Shown one piece after another: positions 1 through 10,624 of a stretch of 64,000 nt of DNA. The first letter of the stretch is position 1. The number at the start of each line of letters is the position of its first letter. Origin of the DNA: Plasmodiophora brassicae. Taxonomy: Eukaryota; Endomyxa; Phytomyxea; Plasmodiophorida; Plasmodiophoridae. Made by a program: the position numbers and the translations under genes. The notes below the pieces were generated by a model. That model searched no databases, was not told the DNA's origin, and saw nothing but the letters and a program-made list of their open reading frames with translations. The stretch spans positions 1,178,001 to 1,242,000 of the forward strand of contig JASFAU010000004.1 in NCBI GenBank assembly GCA_039704465.1, written 5' to 3'.

Positions 1-285
1 TCGCGATAAATTGGGTACGGGGAGGCGATGCTGTCACGGGGAGGTACTATTCATTGCCCTCCTGAACCTAAATCGGCGACGCGGGAAAAAAGGATCCACC
101 GGTACGTACGAATGAGCAGCTCCAGTACGAGTAGGAGCAGCAGCGGCAGCCTGCGGATGGGGGCGTCCAGAGCTGCAGGCGGCGTAAATATATCATCGGG
201 CGGCGTGACGCGGCCGCCAGATATCGGGGGCGCGCGCACAGACCTGCCTGCCGGCTGGGCGATATCCGCCGCCGGGGTCGTCGCC

Positions 286-1008
286 ATGGCCTCGTCGCAG
301 CAGGCGGCGCCGCCGTCGCAACGGACGGTCGTGCCGCTGTTCGCCGCGCCGGTCGAGATCCCCGTGCCGACGCCGACGCTGAGCAACCCGTTCGATTCGC
401 CGACGACGACGACGTCGTTCGCCGCCCTGTTCGAGCTGCCCGTGGCCAATGACAAATCCGTCAAGGTCAGCGGGAACTTTGCGCTGGCCGACGTCAACCC
501 GCAGTACCCGGTCCAGCCGAACGCCTCGGCCCGATACGACAACAAGGACCTGGATCCGCTCGTCATGCAGGCCGATACGCCGTCGATATTGTCCTCGGAA
601 ATGCTCGTGACGCATTCGTCGACGCACAAGACCATGTCGCCGCAGAGCGTCCCGAACAAGTCGGCGGTGAAGATCCAGGCCGCCGAGCCCGCCGTCAAGG
701 TCGGCAGGTTCAAGGTCAAGGACATCACGATGTCGTCGCCGTCGTCGAACGAGAAGACGATCCAGGTGTCCGCGCGGCGCCTGAGTCTGAGCTCCGGGTC
801 GATCGAGTCGGCGAAGCAGCAGGCGAGGCGGATGGAGGCGTCGGCGACCGCAGACCCGATCGCTGCCCTGGAGGTGGCCCGCGACGCGATCGCTGCCGTC
901 GTCCAGGACCGGAATGCGCTCGCCGAGGAGAACGCCCGCCTGCGCACCGAGGTCGACTACCTTCGCAAGCTCCTGGTCCAGTATGGCGCGCGCCACGACC
1001 TATCATGA
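286..1008 (+). CDS. Ser/Pro-rich protein with RFxV motif and C-terminal coiled coil
   Basis: An open frame runs to a stop at 1006-1008. I chose the ATG at 286 because it sits in a GCCATGG context; the frame is open upstream to 28, so a longer N terminus or an upstream exon is possible. The predicted protein of about 240 residues is low in complexity (Ser, Thr, Pro, Val) for its first two thirds. The last 60 residues (AALEVARDAIAAV, then LAEENARLRTEVDYLRKLL) form a clear coiled coil with leucine heptads. Midway lies VKVGRFKVKDI, which fits the R-F-x-V consensus bound by the CCT domain of SPAK/OSR1 kinases in the WNK pathway; that role is inference from the motif alone. I recognise no family. 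It is followed head-to-tail by the ATPase gene. Confidence 0.6.
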   Translation: MASSQQAAPPSQRTVVPLFAAPVEIPVPTPTLSNPFDSPTTTTSFAALFELPVANDKSVKVSGNFALADVNPQYPVQPNASARYDNKDLDPLVMQADTPSILSSEMLVTHSSTHKTMSPQSVPNKSAVKIQAAEPAVKVGRFKVKDITMSSPSSNEKTIQVSARRLSLSSGSIESAKQQARRMEASATADPIAALEVARDAIAAVVQDRNALAEENARLRTEVDYLRKLLVQYGARHDLS

Positions 1009-1362
1009 GGCAGCGTCCGCTACTAGTCCCCCGGCATGGTATCAATCAAGCTCAACCTATGCTCCGTTTATAATATACGCTAGACATACGACTCGTGCAT
1101 CTCTGCCTGGCGACGCACCGATGACGACCCGAACCGGCAGTGGCCGCTGGTGGACCCCCAATGGCGACCCGTGTCGTCCCTGGTCCTCCTCGGCATCCGC
1201 TACCGAGCCAAGGACCCGCAGCAGATGTGGAGCAGCACCTGGGGGGACGACCGTCAGCACGAGGTCGTCACCCGTGGGCACGTGCCTCAGCGTATCTGCG
1301 ACAATCTTGGCAGGGGCGCGTGCCTTGCGGGCATTCCATTGTTGGTTGGGGTTCGAACAAGC

Positions 1363-4300
1363 ATGCAGCCCAGCAACGCGTTCGAGGCGGACGCCGAGTA
1401 TGGGCGTTCGCGTGGCGTGCGTCGTCGCGGGAGCAGGCCGAGCCAGTCGGGATCGGACAGGGCCCCGTTCGAGGTGACGATCGACTCGCAGAACGAGCCT
1501 GTCCTCCGGGCACCCGATCGAGGCGTTAGCTATGCCAGCAACGCCGACATGGACCACGCGTCCGTTGTCATGTACAGGACCCTGTCGACGGCCAGCGCCC
1601 TGGACCTGGCCGCCAAGATCAAGAAGGAGCGCAAGCCGGTGGCCGACGACAGCGGCGATCACGCCAACCAGATTCGGAACATTTCCATCCACAAGGTCGA
1701 CAAGGACGCCGTCTTCGGCAAGTACGACACCAGCCTGGACGGCCTGACGTCCAAGCAGGTCGAGGCGCTAGCCGCCAACGGCAAGATCAACATGATCACG
1801 CCGGTCAAGTCCAACTTCCTGCGCAAGCTCCTCGGGTACGTGTTCGGCGGGTTCAACAGCCTCATGTGGGTCGCCATGATCCTCTGCATTATCTCGTACG
1901 AACCGCTGGGCGAACCCAACCCGTCGATCTTCAACATCGGCGTCGCCTTTGTCCTGTTCGTCGTCATCGTCGTCTCCACCCTGTTCTACGCGTCCGTCGA
2001 CTACAAATCCAGCCAGGTCATGAAGTCGATCAAGACGCTCGTTTCCGACACGGCCGTCGTCACGCGCGATGGCGTCAAGATGGAGGTGGACGCCAAGTCC
2101 CTGAAGCCGGGTGACATTGTCCACCTGTCGCTGGGGCAGCGCGTCCCGGCTGACATCCGCCTGGTGGAGGTCTCCCCCGACCTGCGCATCGACCGGTCGC
2201 TGTTGACGGGTGAATCTGACCCGATCCCGGCCACGGTTGCCATGACAGACGAGAACCCGCTGGAGACGCACAACTTGGCGCTGTCGTCGACCTTCGTCGT
2301 CCAGGGCAGCGGCGTGGGCGTCGTGTTCGCCATCGGCGACGACACGGTCATCGGGCGCATCTTCCACCTGTCGACGAAACAAACGGACGACTCGACGGTC
2401 CTGCAACGCGAAATCAACAAGGTGACCATCTGCATCTCGATCATCGCCATTACGTTCTTCGGCGTCGCCATGCTGACCTGGGGCCTGTACACGAACAAGC
2501 AACACTCTGGGTTCGCGACGCTGTCCCAGGCCATCGTGAACTCGATCGGCTGCCTGACGTCGATCGTCCCACAAGGCCTGCCCGTCTGCGTCGCCTTGGC
2601 GCTGACGATCGTGGCGCGTATCATGGCGGCCCGAAAGGTCCTCGTCAAGAACCTGTCCATTGTCGAATCCGCTGGCTGCATGTCGGTGCTCTGTTCCGAC
2701 AAGACGGGCACCTTGACGGAGGGCCACATGTTCGTCCAGGGCCTCGGCTTCATCGACAAGACGTACAATGACCTGAAGTCGATCGCCAAGACGCCCATCG
2801 TCGACCTGATGACCCGCATCGCCTACCTCTGCAACGACGCGTCGTTCGACGAGTCGCAGCCGGGCACGGGTGCCGACCGCCCCATCAACGGCAACTCGAC
2901 CGATGTCGCCATCTTCAAATTCGCGGTGACCCACACCGACTACGGCAAGGTCGACGCCGAGTACACGCGGGTCTTCAACATCCCGTTCAACAGCAAGTCG
3001 AAATGGATGATGACCGTCTGCCGATGCGAGGCAACCGGCGAACTGGAGCTCTACATCAAGGGGGCGCCCGATGTCCTCGCCTCGTTCATGACCAAGACGA
3101 TCGACAGCGCCGGCAACGCCCAGCCGCTGGACCCGGCCGCCCGGCAGCACATCAACGAGATGCAGGAGGCTTGGAGCAGGAAGGGCCAGCGCGTCCTGAT
3201 GGCCGGGTACAAGAAGCTGACGATGAAGACGTTCGCGGCCGGTGACGCCGACTTCACCAAGAAGTTCGTTAGCGACAACCTCAAGGACATCTGTTTCGTT
3301 GGCCTGGTCGGGATCTGTGACCCGCCACGAGCCGACGTGCCTGGGGCTGTTCGTAAGATGCGAGGGGCCGGCGTCCGCATCGCCATGGTCACTGGTGACT
3401 TCCGGTTGACGGCCGAAGCCATCTCCCGGCAGATCGGTATCATCACGTCGAGCGTCGTCGACGACCTGCCGCAGATGCGAGCGAGGAAGGACCTGTACGC
3501 GCGCGTGTCCAGGCTGACGTTCGAGCAGATGAAGCCGAGTGACGACGAACCCGTCAAGGCGCTGGTCCTGACCGGCAACGATGTCATCGAGCTGGAACCG
3601 CAGGACTGGAACGTCATCTGCACCGAGTACCCGGAGGTGGTGTTCGCTCGTACGACGCCGGAGCAGAAGATGCTGATCGTCGAGGAGTTCAAACGTCGTG
3701 GCGACAACATCGTGGGCGTCACCGGCGATGGAGTGAACGACGCGCCCGCGCTGAAGACGTCGGATATCGGGATGGCGATGGGCGCCGGCAGTGACGTCGC
3801 GAAGGAAGCCGCCCAGATTGTCCTGCTGAATAACGACTTCGCGTCGATTCTGGTGGCGATTGAGAACGGGCGTCTGGTGTTCGAGAACCTCAAGAAGGTG
3901 TCCCTGTACGTGATGCCCGGTGGGTCGTACACGGAGATGATGGGCGTCATCACGAACGTGTTCCTGGGCATGCAGATCCCGCTGACGTCGTACCAGCAGG
4001 TCATCTTCTGTATTCTGCACGACGTCACCATGTCGATCAGTCTGATGTTCGAGAAGCCGGAATCGGACCTGATGAAGCAGAAGCCGAGAAACGTGCGCAC
4101 GAGCCGACTCGTCGACTGGAAGTTCCTGTTCCAGATCTACTGCTTCATCGGCCTGATGACCTGGTTGTCCTGTTTCGGCATGTTCTTCTTGTACTGGCGC
4201 TGGCAGGGTTTCGGCTTCTACGACCTCATGCTCGTGTTCGACAACTGGAAGGAGGGGTACAAGGGCCATACCCTGGAGGACCTGAACGCCAAGCTGGCCG

Positions 4301-4644
4301 TGTCGCAGTCCATCTTCTATGTCACCATGACGATCATGCAGTTCGGCAACATCCTGGCGACCAGGAACCGGCGCATGTCGATGTGGCACTCGAACCCGTT
4401 CTGGGGCCCGCGACGCAACAAGGCCCTCCTGATCGTCATGGCCATCCACCTGATCATCTGCGTCCTCAACGTCTACATCTCCACGGCACCCGGCGTCAAC
4501 AACATTTTCCGGTTCGGCTACGTCCCGTACCAGTTCTGGCTCCTCCCGATCCCGCTCGCCGTCGGTGTCCTTCTCGCCGACGAGACCCGCAAGTACATCG
4601 TGCGGAACTATCCCGACTCGTTCATCGCCCGCATGGCCTGGTAA
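1363..4644 (+). CDS. P-type cation-transporting ATPase, type IIC (Na+/K+-ATPase alpha-like)
   Basis: This is a single long exon of about 1,093 residues from the ATG at 1363; the frame is open back to 1150, but that stretch does not look like protein. All hallmark motifs are present: the A-domain LLTGES, the phosphorylation site CSDKTGTLT with its catalytic Asp, the N-domain KGAPD, and the hinge TGDGVNDAPALK. There are paired membrane segments before the A domain, around the M4 loop, and six at the C terminus. The tail DETRKYIVRNYPDSF matches the alpha-subunit ending. The family pumps cations across the plasma membrane by an aspartyl-phosphate cycle. Oddities: M4 reads VPQGLP where Na,K-ATPases have PEGL, so the cation-binding Glu is Gln, and the first M6 Asp aligns with Cys while the second (FCILHD) is kept. 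Ion specificity is therefore uncertain. The N terminus is Arg/Ser-rich. A TATA-like sequence lies near 1068-1077. Confidence 0.93.
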   Translation: MQPSNAFEADAEYGRSRGVRRRGSRPSQSGSDRAPFEVTIDSQNEPVLRAPDRGVSYASNADMDHASVVMYRTLSTASALDLAAKIKKERKPVADDSGDHANQIRNISIHKVDKDAVFGKYDTSLDGLTSKQVEALAANGKINMITPVKSNFLRKLLGYVFGGFNSLMWVAMILCIISYEPLGEPNPSIFNIGVAFVLFVVIVVSTLFYASVDYKSSQVMKSIKTLVSDTAVVTRDGVKMEVDAKSLKPGDIVHLSLGQRVPADIRLVEVSPDLRIDRSLLTGESDPIPATVAMTDENPLETHNLALSSTFVVQGSGVGVVFAIGDDTVIGRIFHLSTKQTDDSTVLQREINKVTICISIIAITFFGVAMLTWGLYTNKQHSGFATLSQAIVNSIGCLTSIVPQGLPVCVALALTIVARIMAARKVLVKNLSIVESAGCMSVLCSDKTGTLTEGHMFVQGLGFIDKTYNDLKSIAKTPIVDLMTRIAYLCNDASFDESQPGTGADRPINGNSTDVAIFKFAVTHTDYGKVDAEYTRVFNIPFNSKSKWMMTVCRCEATGELELYIKGAPDVLASFMTKTIDSAGNAQPLDPAARQHINEMQEAWSRKGQRVLMAGYKKLTMKTFAAGDADFTKKFVSDNLKDICFVGLVGICDPPRADVPGAVRKMRGAGVRIAMVTGDFRLTAEAISRQIGIITSSVVDDLPQMRARKDLYARVSRLTFEQMKPSDDEPVKALVLTGNDVIELEPQDWNVICTEYPEVVFARTTPEQKMLIVEEFKRRGDNIVGVTGDGVNDAPALKTSDIGMAMGAGSDVAKEAAQIVLLNNDFASILVAIENGRLVFENLKKVSLYVMPGGSYTEMMGVITNVFLGMQIPLTSYQQVIFCILHDVTMSISLMFEKPESDLMKQKPRNVRTSRLVDWKFLFQIYCFIGLMTWLSCFGMFFLYWRWQGFGFYDLMLVFDNWKEGYKGHTLEDLNAKLAVSQSIFYVTMTIMQFGNILATRNRRMSMWHSNPFWGPRRNKALLIVMAIHLIICVLNVYISTAPGVNNIFRFGYVPYQFWLLPIPLAVGVLLADETRKYIVRNYPDSFIARMAW

Positions 4645-4926
4645 ATCGGACGATGCCCACCAGCCGTTACCCGAAAACAACCAACAACCATAATGAAGCG
4701 AGTATCAGATCGATTGCCGTCGTCCGTCTCCCACCAGTCAGCCGATAGAGGTGCTCTGCAGGTAGTCGCTAGGTGGCAGTCGGTCGCGACTACATACGGT
4801 AGCCGCAAGTCGCTGACCCTAACGCGAAGTGAACGTTAAGAAACTGCGTGACGGAGTCCGTGGCGGAGTTTGTCGAGTGGCACGGAGTGGCAGTCCAGTT
4901 GGAAAACCCGTCGACGCCGATCAATC

Positions 4927-5439
4927 ATGGATGACGAGACGCGCGCCAAGCTGCAGGCCAAGTTCGGGTCGCTGGGCGCCCGGACAGGCGGTCGCGGGAC
5001 CGTCCGCCGTAAGAAGAAGGCGGTGCGGAAGAACGGCGGGCAGGACGACAAGCGCCTGCAGGCGACGCTGAAGAAGCTGAACGTGAACAGCATCCCGGCC
5101 ATCGAGGAGGTCAACATGTTCAAGGGCGACGGACGTGTGATCCACTTCTCGAACCCGAAGGTTCAGGCCCAGATCAACGCGAACACGTTCGTTGTCACCG
5201 GCAACGCCGAGGAGAAGCCGCTGGCCGACCTGCTGCCTGGCATCTACTCGCAGCTGGGCCCGCAGAACGTGGAGACGCTGCAGCACATCAGCAACCAGTA
5301 CCAGGCGCGAGCCGCCGCCGCTGGTGGTGACGGTGCTGACGACGACGACGACGTCCCCGACCTGGTCGAGAACTTCGAGACCGCCGCCAACACCGCCGAC
5401 GATGACGTCCCCGAACTCGTCGAAGCACCCGCCCAGTAG
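4927..5439 (+). CDS. BTF3: Nascent polypeptide-associated complex subunit beta (BTF3/EGD1)
   Basis: One exon encodes 170 residues beginning MDDETRAKLQAKFG; a longer frame from 4870 exists but this ATG gives the usual BTF3 start. The N-terminal basic segment GRGTVRRKKKAVRK is the ribosome-binding motif of NAC beta. The NAC domain follows (LQATLKKLNVNSIPAIEEV, then VIHFSNPKVQAQINANTFVV, then the LLPGI segment). The acidic tail DDDDDVPDLVENFE and its repeat DDDVPELVE resemble the family ending. The protein pairs with NAC alpha at the ribosome exit tunnel and shields nascent chains from mistargeting. The gene lacks introns, in keeping with high expression. Confidence 0.95.
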   Translation: MDDETRAKLQAKFGSLGARTGGRGTVRRKKKAVRKNGGQDDKRLQATLKKLNVNSIPAIEEVNMFKGDGRVIHFSNPKVQAQINANTFVVTGNAEEKPLADLLPGIYSQLGPQNVETLQHISNQYQARAAAAGGDGADDDDDVPDLVENFETAANTADDDVPELVEAPAQ

Positions 5440-5671
5440 ACGTTCTGACGTACGCGCGTACGCCGACTACTAAACTTGACAGACTTTACGTTTGGTGACA
5501 CTGCACAATCGTTTCCGTGCGCCTGCGTCCCGTGGTCGTGTTGCCAGCGCCAATTCCAAACAGAGGTCCCTGTTGGTGGGGAATGACGGGCAGCGGGTCC
5601 AGTGACGGCTGACGATTGTGCTCATGCTGGGCAGGGGCGGCTGCTGATCGTGCAGGAGACGCCCGGGCGTC

Positions 5672-8600
5672 ATGTCGGATGCCGGATCCGATATCGACGA
5701 CGACCAGCTGAACTCGTTGCTGTTCACCGATTCCGATGAGGACAACAGCAAGAAACGTAAGCGACCCCCAGTCGCCGCCGTTAGACAGTGTGGTGACCAT
5801 GCGCCATGATAGCGGCTGCTAGGCCGACTCCGAAGCGCCCATCACCTGTTACGAGTCGGCGACCCAGCCGTGAGGAGCAGCTGAAGGCGTCAGCGGCGCC
5901 TCCAGCAGCGAAACCGAATGACATGACGTACGCTTCAGTCCGATGCGCGTCGACACATCGGGCCACGGTGCGCTCATCTATGATTCCAGGTCGCTAGACG
6001 ACAATCTGTTCGGGGGCGTCGTGGGTCCAGCGTCTGTCTCTGCAGCCGCGCCTCGTCCACGACCGATGAGCGCGTCGGGTGCAAGGAAAGGGTTGAAGAA
6101 GAGGCAGAAAGCCAGGACGAAATCGGGTGGCAGCGACACCGCGGACGAACCGAAGATGTCCAGGTCGCGGGACGAAGCGCTTCGCTTGCTGGCTGCCGAA
6201 GACGACAGCGAGAAAACGCTCCTCGAGGCGACGCTTAGCTCCACGACGGCACAAGCCTCGACACCAGTGGCCACAACGGGTGCCCCTGCTGCTGCCGCTG
6301 GGTCTGACCCGCAAGCGGCGACACCCAACTCGCGTCCAGGCTCCAAACAGGCATCGTCGCACGCTGCGTTAGACTTTGTAAGTGGCTGTTCTAACTGGGG
6401 AACGCGCCTGACGCTGACCCTGCCGCAGTCGTCCGACGATGACGGGCTACTGGACGACATGGACGACAAACCGAGCCCATCTGCATCGGCGCAGGCGGTC
6501 GCACAGGCGCCTGCTGCCGCAGCCGACCCGTCGCCGGCTTACGTCCCGTCAGCAGGATCGACAACGGGTCGGCGTATGCAGCTGCCGCCCAGGGCTGGAC
6601 GACGAGTCGGATCGACGCCGCCTGCACTGGCAGAACGCCCCCCAACATCTGACCACCCAGTTTCTGTACCTGCACCGTTCACTGCTGTCCCTGCACCAGC
6701 CAGAGATGTCGCGGGTACAGGTGCCGATCGGACGAATCTCGGCGCTCCGCTTCAAAGTCCTGCAGCGGTCGAACCGTTAGCAGCGCTGGCTCCAACGCCC
6801 TCTCCTGACCTGCCCATCACAAGTGCTGGCGAACAGCGGCTTGCTCAGCAGGCGGCCTTGCCGGTAAACCCAGTGGAACCGATCGTTGCCCCGGTGTACT
6901 TGCCTGCCCTGTCGTCACCAGCGTCACAACATCCAGTGCAGGACGCCACACCGAACCCCGTTCCTACGTCGGTGGCACCTGTCGCTCCACCTGCTGCCGT
7001 GTCGGCTCCTGCTTTGGACATCGCCAAGCCAAGCCCAACGCCAACGGTGCTGCCCATCTCCTCGCTGACGTCCACACTGTACCAGTCCACGACGACCGCT
7101 CCACCTGCGCAACGGTCGCTGTTGTCACCTCAGGAAGCGCCTCCAATGTCCTCGTACATGCCGTCACCACCGATAGTGCCGCCGGAAGCCAGCCGGCGTG
7201 CAGACGCCTCTGAAATCGTTCGCCTCCAGTCCATCATCCGCAAGTTCCAAGACGATCTCGACGACGCCAAACGCCAGCTGGCCGCTCAATCCTTCGAGCA
7301 CCAGCGCCAATGTCGGTGCTGCCGCTTGCCTGTTATGACCTTCTCTATTCGTTAACACTGTTCGCGCAGGTGTCGCCCTGGCGGAAGCGTCGCACGAGCG
7401 CGAGAGGCAGATCCGAGCGGAGGAGGAAGCACGTTTGAAGTCGCAGATGGACGCGATGAAGGCGATGGAGGAGCAGAAGTTACAGAGCCAGCGGCGCATT
7501 CACGAACTGGAGATCGCATCCATCAAGCGACAGATCGCGGACGGGTCGGCGCTGGCATCGCTCGCCCAGGCGGTGGAACGATCCGCCCAGACCGTCGACG
7601 GCATCCAGAAGGAGGTTCGCATCGAGATTGAGCACGCCGACGAGATGCGGCGGGAGGATTTCGCGGCTCGCGAGCGGCACCTGGTCGAGCGCGAGAAGAA
7701 GCTCGGCGACGAGGTGCGACGGCATGCGGTCGTGATCGCAACGTTCGAGAAGCTGAAGATGGAGCATGACGCGGAGCGCTCGCGGGTCAGGGAGGACGAG
7801 AAGCGCCTCGAGGCCCTGCAGGAGTTCTGGATGAGCGAGTCGGCGTCGCTGAAGGCGCAGATCAATGAGGAACGCGCCGCGCTGACCGACGAGAAACGCG
7901 CGTTCGCGAAGCGCGAGAAGGAATGGAAGATGGAGGTCGCTGCGGCCCATGCCGAGATCGACTTCCTGAAGGAGAAGGCGATGGCGAAGCTGAACGAGGC
8001 GAACGCCGGCGAGGTTGCCGCCCAGAAGGCGTTCGGTCAAGCACAGCGAATGGTGCTAGCGGAGGGTGAAGCCGCGCGTAAGGATCGCGAATTGGCGGCA
8101 CAGATGCGCGCCCAGATCGAAGACGAGAAGGCGGCCATTGGCCGGCAGGCGGCAGAGGTTGCCGAGCAGCGACGGGAGCTGGACGCTCGCATGAGGGACG
8201 TGATGGCGTTGGGCGAGAAGGTTCGCCGGCAGTCGGAGGCCGTCACCGAGGTCCACAGGAAGGCGGTCCTGGCCATGGAGAAGGCGTCGTCCGAGCACAG
8301 CACGATCGACGCGGAACGGAACGAGGTTATAACGTCGCGGAGGACGGTGGACGAGATGCGCGCCTTCATCCAGCAGGAGCAGAAACGCGTCGAGGAAGAA
8401 CGGGTCAACCTGCTGCGACAGCGACAGATGGTCATGACGGAGCGGCGGGAATGGCGGCAGCACGAGCGCAGACACAGCCAGGTCGTCGCCACCCAAGGCG
8501 TACCGGCGACCAAGGCGGCGGCAACAGCGCGCGCCCCGAGCGCCCCGTCCTCACGCATAGCGACGAGGACGTTTGCCGCGCCGCTGGCGTCGGAGCCGGA

Positions 8601-8739
8601 CCCGCCGGGGCACGCCCGCCTAACCGCGGAGCAGCAGTCGGAGCTGTTCCGGATGCGGTTACGCGCCCGGACTGCCGCTGAATACGCGCGCGGCGAGCAC
8701 AGGGCCAGCCGTCTGGTGTCGTCCAGCGCCGACCGATAA
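5672..8739 (+). CDS. FBF1/albatross-like coiled-coil protein (ciliary transition fibre)
   Basis: Five exons join cleanly in frame: 5672-5756, 5813-5927, 5990-6377, 6429-7311 and 7370-8739, giving 946 residues. Introns are 51-62 bases, GT-AG. The third (6378-6428) is 51 bases without a stop, so the plain reading frame runs through it. The N terminus is acidic and Ser-rich (MSDAGSDIDDDQLNSLLF), with a short SLDDNLFGGVVG motif. The middle 300 residues are Pro/Ala-rich and disordered. From about residue 460 to 880 the protein is a continuous coiled coil rich in Glu, Arg and Lys. Layout, length and the coiled-coil style (WMSESASLKAQINEERAAL) resemble Fas-binding factor 1, which anchors distal appendages and transition fibres of basal bodies. 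The match is from memory of the family, so another centrosomal coiled-coil family is possible. The tail ends MRLRARTAAEYARGE. Confidence 0.7.
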
Positions 8740-8819
8740 CAAATACAATGGGGAGGGGCGTGTTCACTGGTAGGCGGCGTTTACTTAGGCGACGACTGGA
8801 AGGCAGCAAGCAGCCGACT

Positions 8820-10272
8820 TCAGGCCGGGCTGGTCAACGCGACGCCGGCCGCCTCGCGTGCCGCGAAACTATCCCGTCGTTTCTTGGTCTGAAGGGAGTG
8901 CCCGGCGTACACGTACGTGGCGAAGGAGACCAGCGAGAAGGCCATGGCGACCTGCTTCGGCAGCTCGAAGGACTCCTTGAGGGAGATGATGTAGATGATG
9001 ACCTGGACGTTCTGCTTGAACGCGCTGAACGCGCGGCCGTACAGCGCGCTGGCGTACGTCGTCAGGCCCATGGCCAGGAACACGACCAGTGACCGTGCCA
9101 GGACCATGACGGTCGCCCAGAACGCGAACCCGGCCGTGTTGCCAGATGCGCTGAGAGCGTGGAACGTGGACCCCCAGCCCTTCCATTCCATGGAAATCAG
9201 CATGGCCGGCACTGTGATCATGAACACGATCACGCTCTGGGCGAAATTCGCCTCGGCGATGACGTAGAAACTCCGATTCCGTTTGTGCTCTTTCATGACG
9301 CGCTGCATGAGGACACCCAGCAAGCTGACACAGAACGTGCTCGCCACCGTCGAAGCGATGCCTTTGACGTACGACTCGCCGGCCGTCGTCTCACCGTTAC
9401 GGTCGTTGAACGACAGTGCGATTGTTGATCCGACCATCAGGAGCACGCTGACCCAGTGATATACGAGGAGCACCTTCTTGACGATAAGCTTCGACAGGAT
9501 GACGGTGAAGATGATACCGCTGCCTTTCGCCAGCGTGTACGCCGAAGCTGAATCGAAGAAAAAGTCAGAACCGAGCGGAATAGCGTCAGGGAACTTGCAA
9601 AGTACCGGGTAGGTTCGACAGGCCGACGCTCAGCAGAATCATGTGGCAAGCATCGATGGCTCCACTGAGGAGGTACAGGAGCGCACGGGTGCGAAGGTCC
9701 TGCTTAGGAAGCCGATTTCGGTACATGTACAGGGCCACAGCCCAGACGACTCCATTGGAGACAAAGTTCAGCGACATGATCGAAGAGTACAGGAACTCGC
9801 CACGAACGCCATAATGCTTCTTGCACACCTGGTACCCATAGGGAACCGCCAGCGACGACATCAGGCTGAGAGCCGAGAGCACGATCAACGTGATTCGACG
9901 GGACATGGGGGACTGATGCAATTCCCGCTGTTCCAAACGTTGCAGCGCAGACTTGGCGGCGGTCTCAAACTCAAAGAGACGGATGTCCAGCCGGTTATCA
10001 AAAACGTTAAACTCGAGGGCGTTTCCAGTGGTGCCTGATGTCTGAACGTCTACGTATGCCGTCAGCTTGCTGATGGCGGCCCGATTATCACGAATGAAGG
10101 ATCGGACGGCTTCCGGTTCGTACTTCATAACGTCAATCTCCTGCAGAGCGACGGTACAGCGCCCCAGCTGCGAAATGAACTGTTGCACCAGGTCGACATA
10201 ATTGTCGCGGATCGCCATAAGGCCCGGCAGGTCAATCGCGCTTGACGACAGCGATTTTTCATGGTTTCCCAT
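8820..10272 (-). CDS. Nucleotide-sugar-transporter-like (DMT superfamily) membrane protein
   Basis: Two exons (10272-9606 and 9547-8820) join across a 58-base GT-AG intron to give 464 residues. The first 110 residues are soluble and helical. About ten membrane segments follow, from LIVLSALSLMSSLAVPYGY onward. The exon junction produces ASAYTLAKGSGIIFTVILSK, the segment typical of SLC35-type transporters, and KQNVQVIIYIISLKESF is also in their style. Likely role: antiport of an activated sugar or related solute in the Golgi or ER; the substrate cannot be read. The start MGNHEKS has Gly at position 2, so N-myristoylation is possible. The long soluble N terminus is unusual for SLC35 proteins. 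The gene ends tail-to-tail with the FBF1-like gene, only 80 bases away. Confidence 0.7.
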
Positions 10273-10624
10273 TCCACGACAAATTCCCGAGTAGCAGTCG
10301 GACGGCGGAGCCCCTTACCGTGGCGCAGTCCGCCACGGACCTTCTGCGCTGTTGCGCGTGACGTTACCCGAGTCAGCGGTTTCTGATAAGCCCGGCCGTT
10401 CTCGCGCTCGGTAAGTGTGATGTTCACCCAACAGGCAATCATAGGTTGCCAGATGCCCCCCTATTGGCTCTATCTCTGCGCCGCGCGTTACTTGTCGAAC
10501 TGCACATAGCATCGTGACCATCTCTCTAAGGGGAGCGACCAAGTAGCTAACTATTCGTCCCATTTTCTTGGACTGCCACTACCCAATCCAGGAACGATTA
10601 CACCTTTCGGCCGTGCAACGAACT

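Noticed and set aside
51..947. Long minus-strand open frame opposite the first gene
   Set aside because: It mirrors the GC-rich codons of the plus-strand gene and has the Arg/Asp/Gly-rich look of an antisense shadow.
1768..4680. 970-codon minus-strand frame opposite the ATPase
   Set aside because: It is an antisense shadow of the ATPase, rich in His, Asp and Arg with no domain; the plus strand has every P-type ATPase motif.
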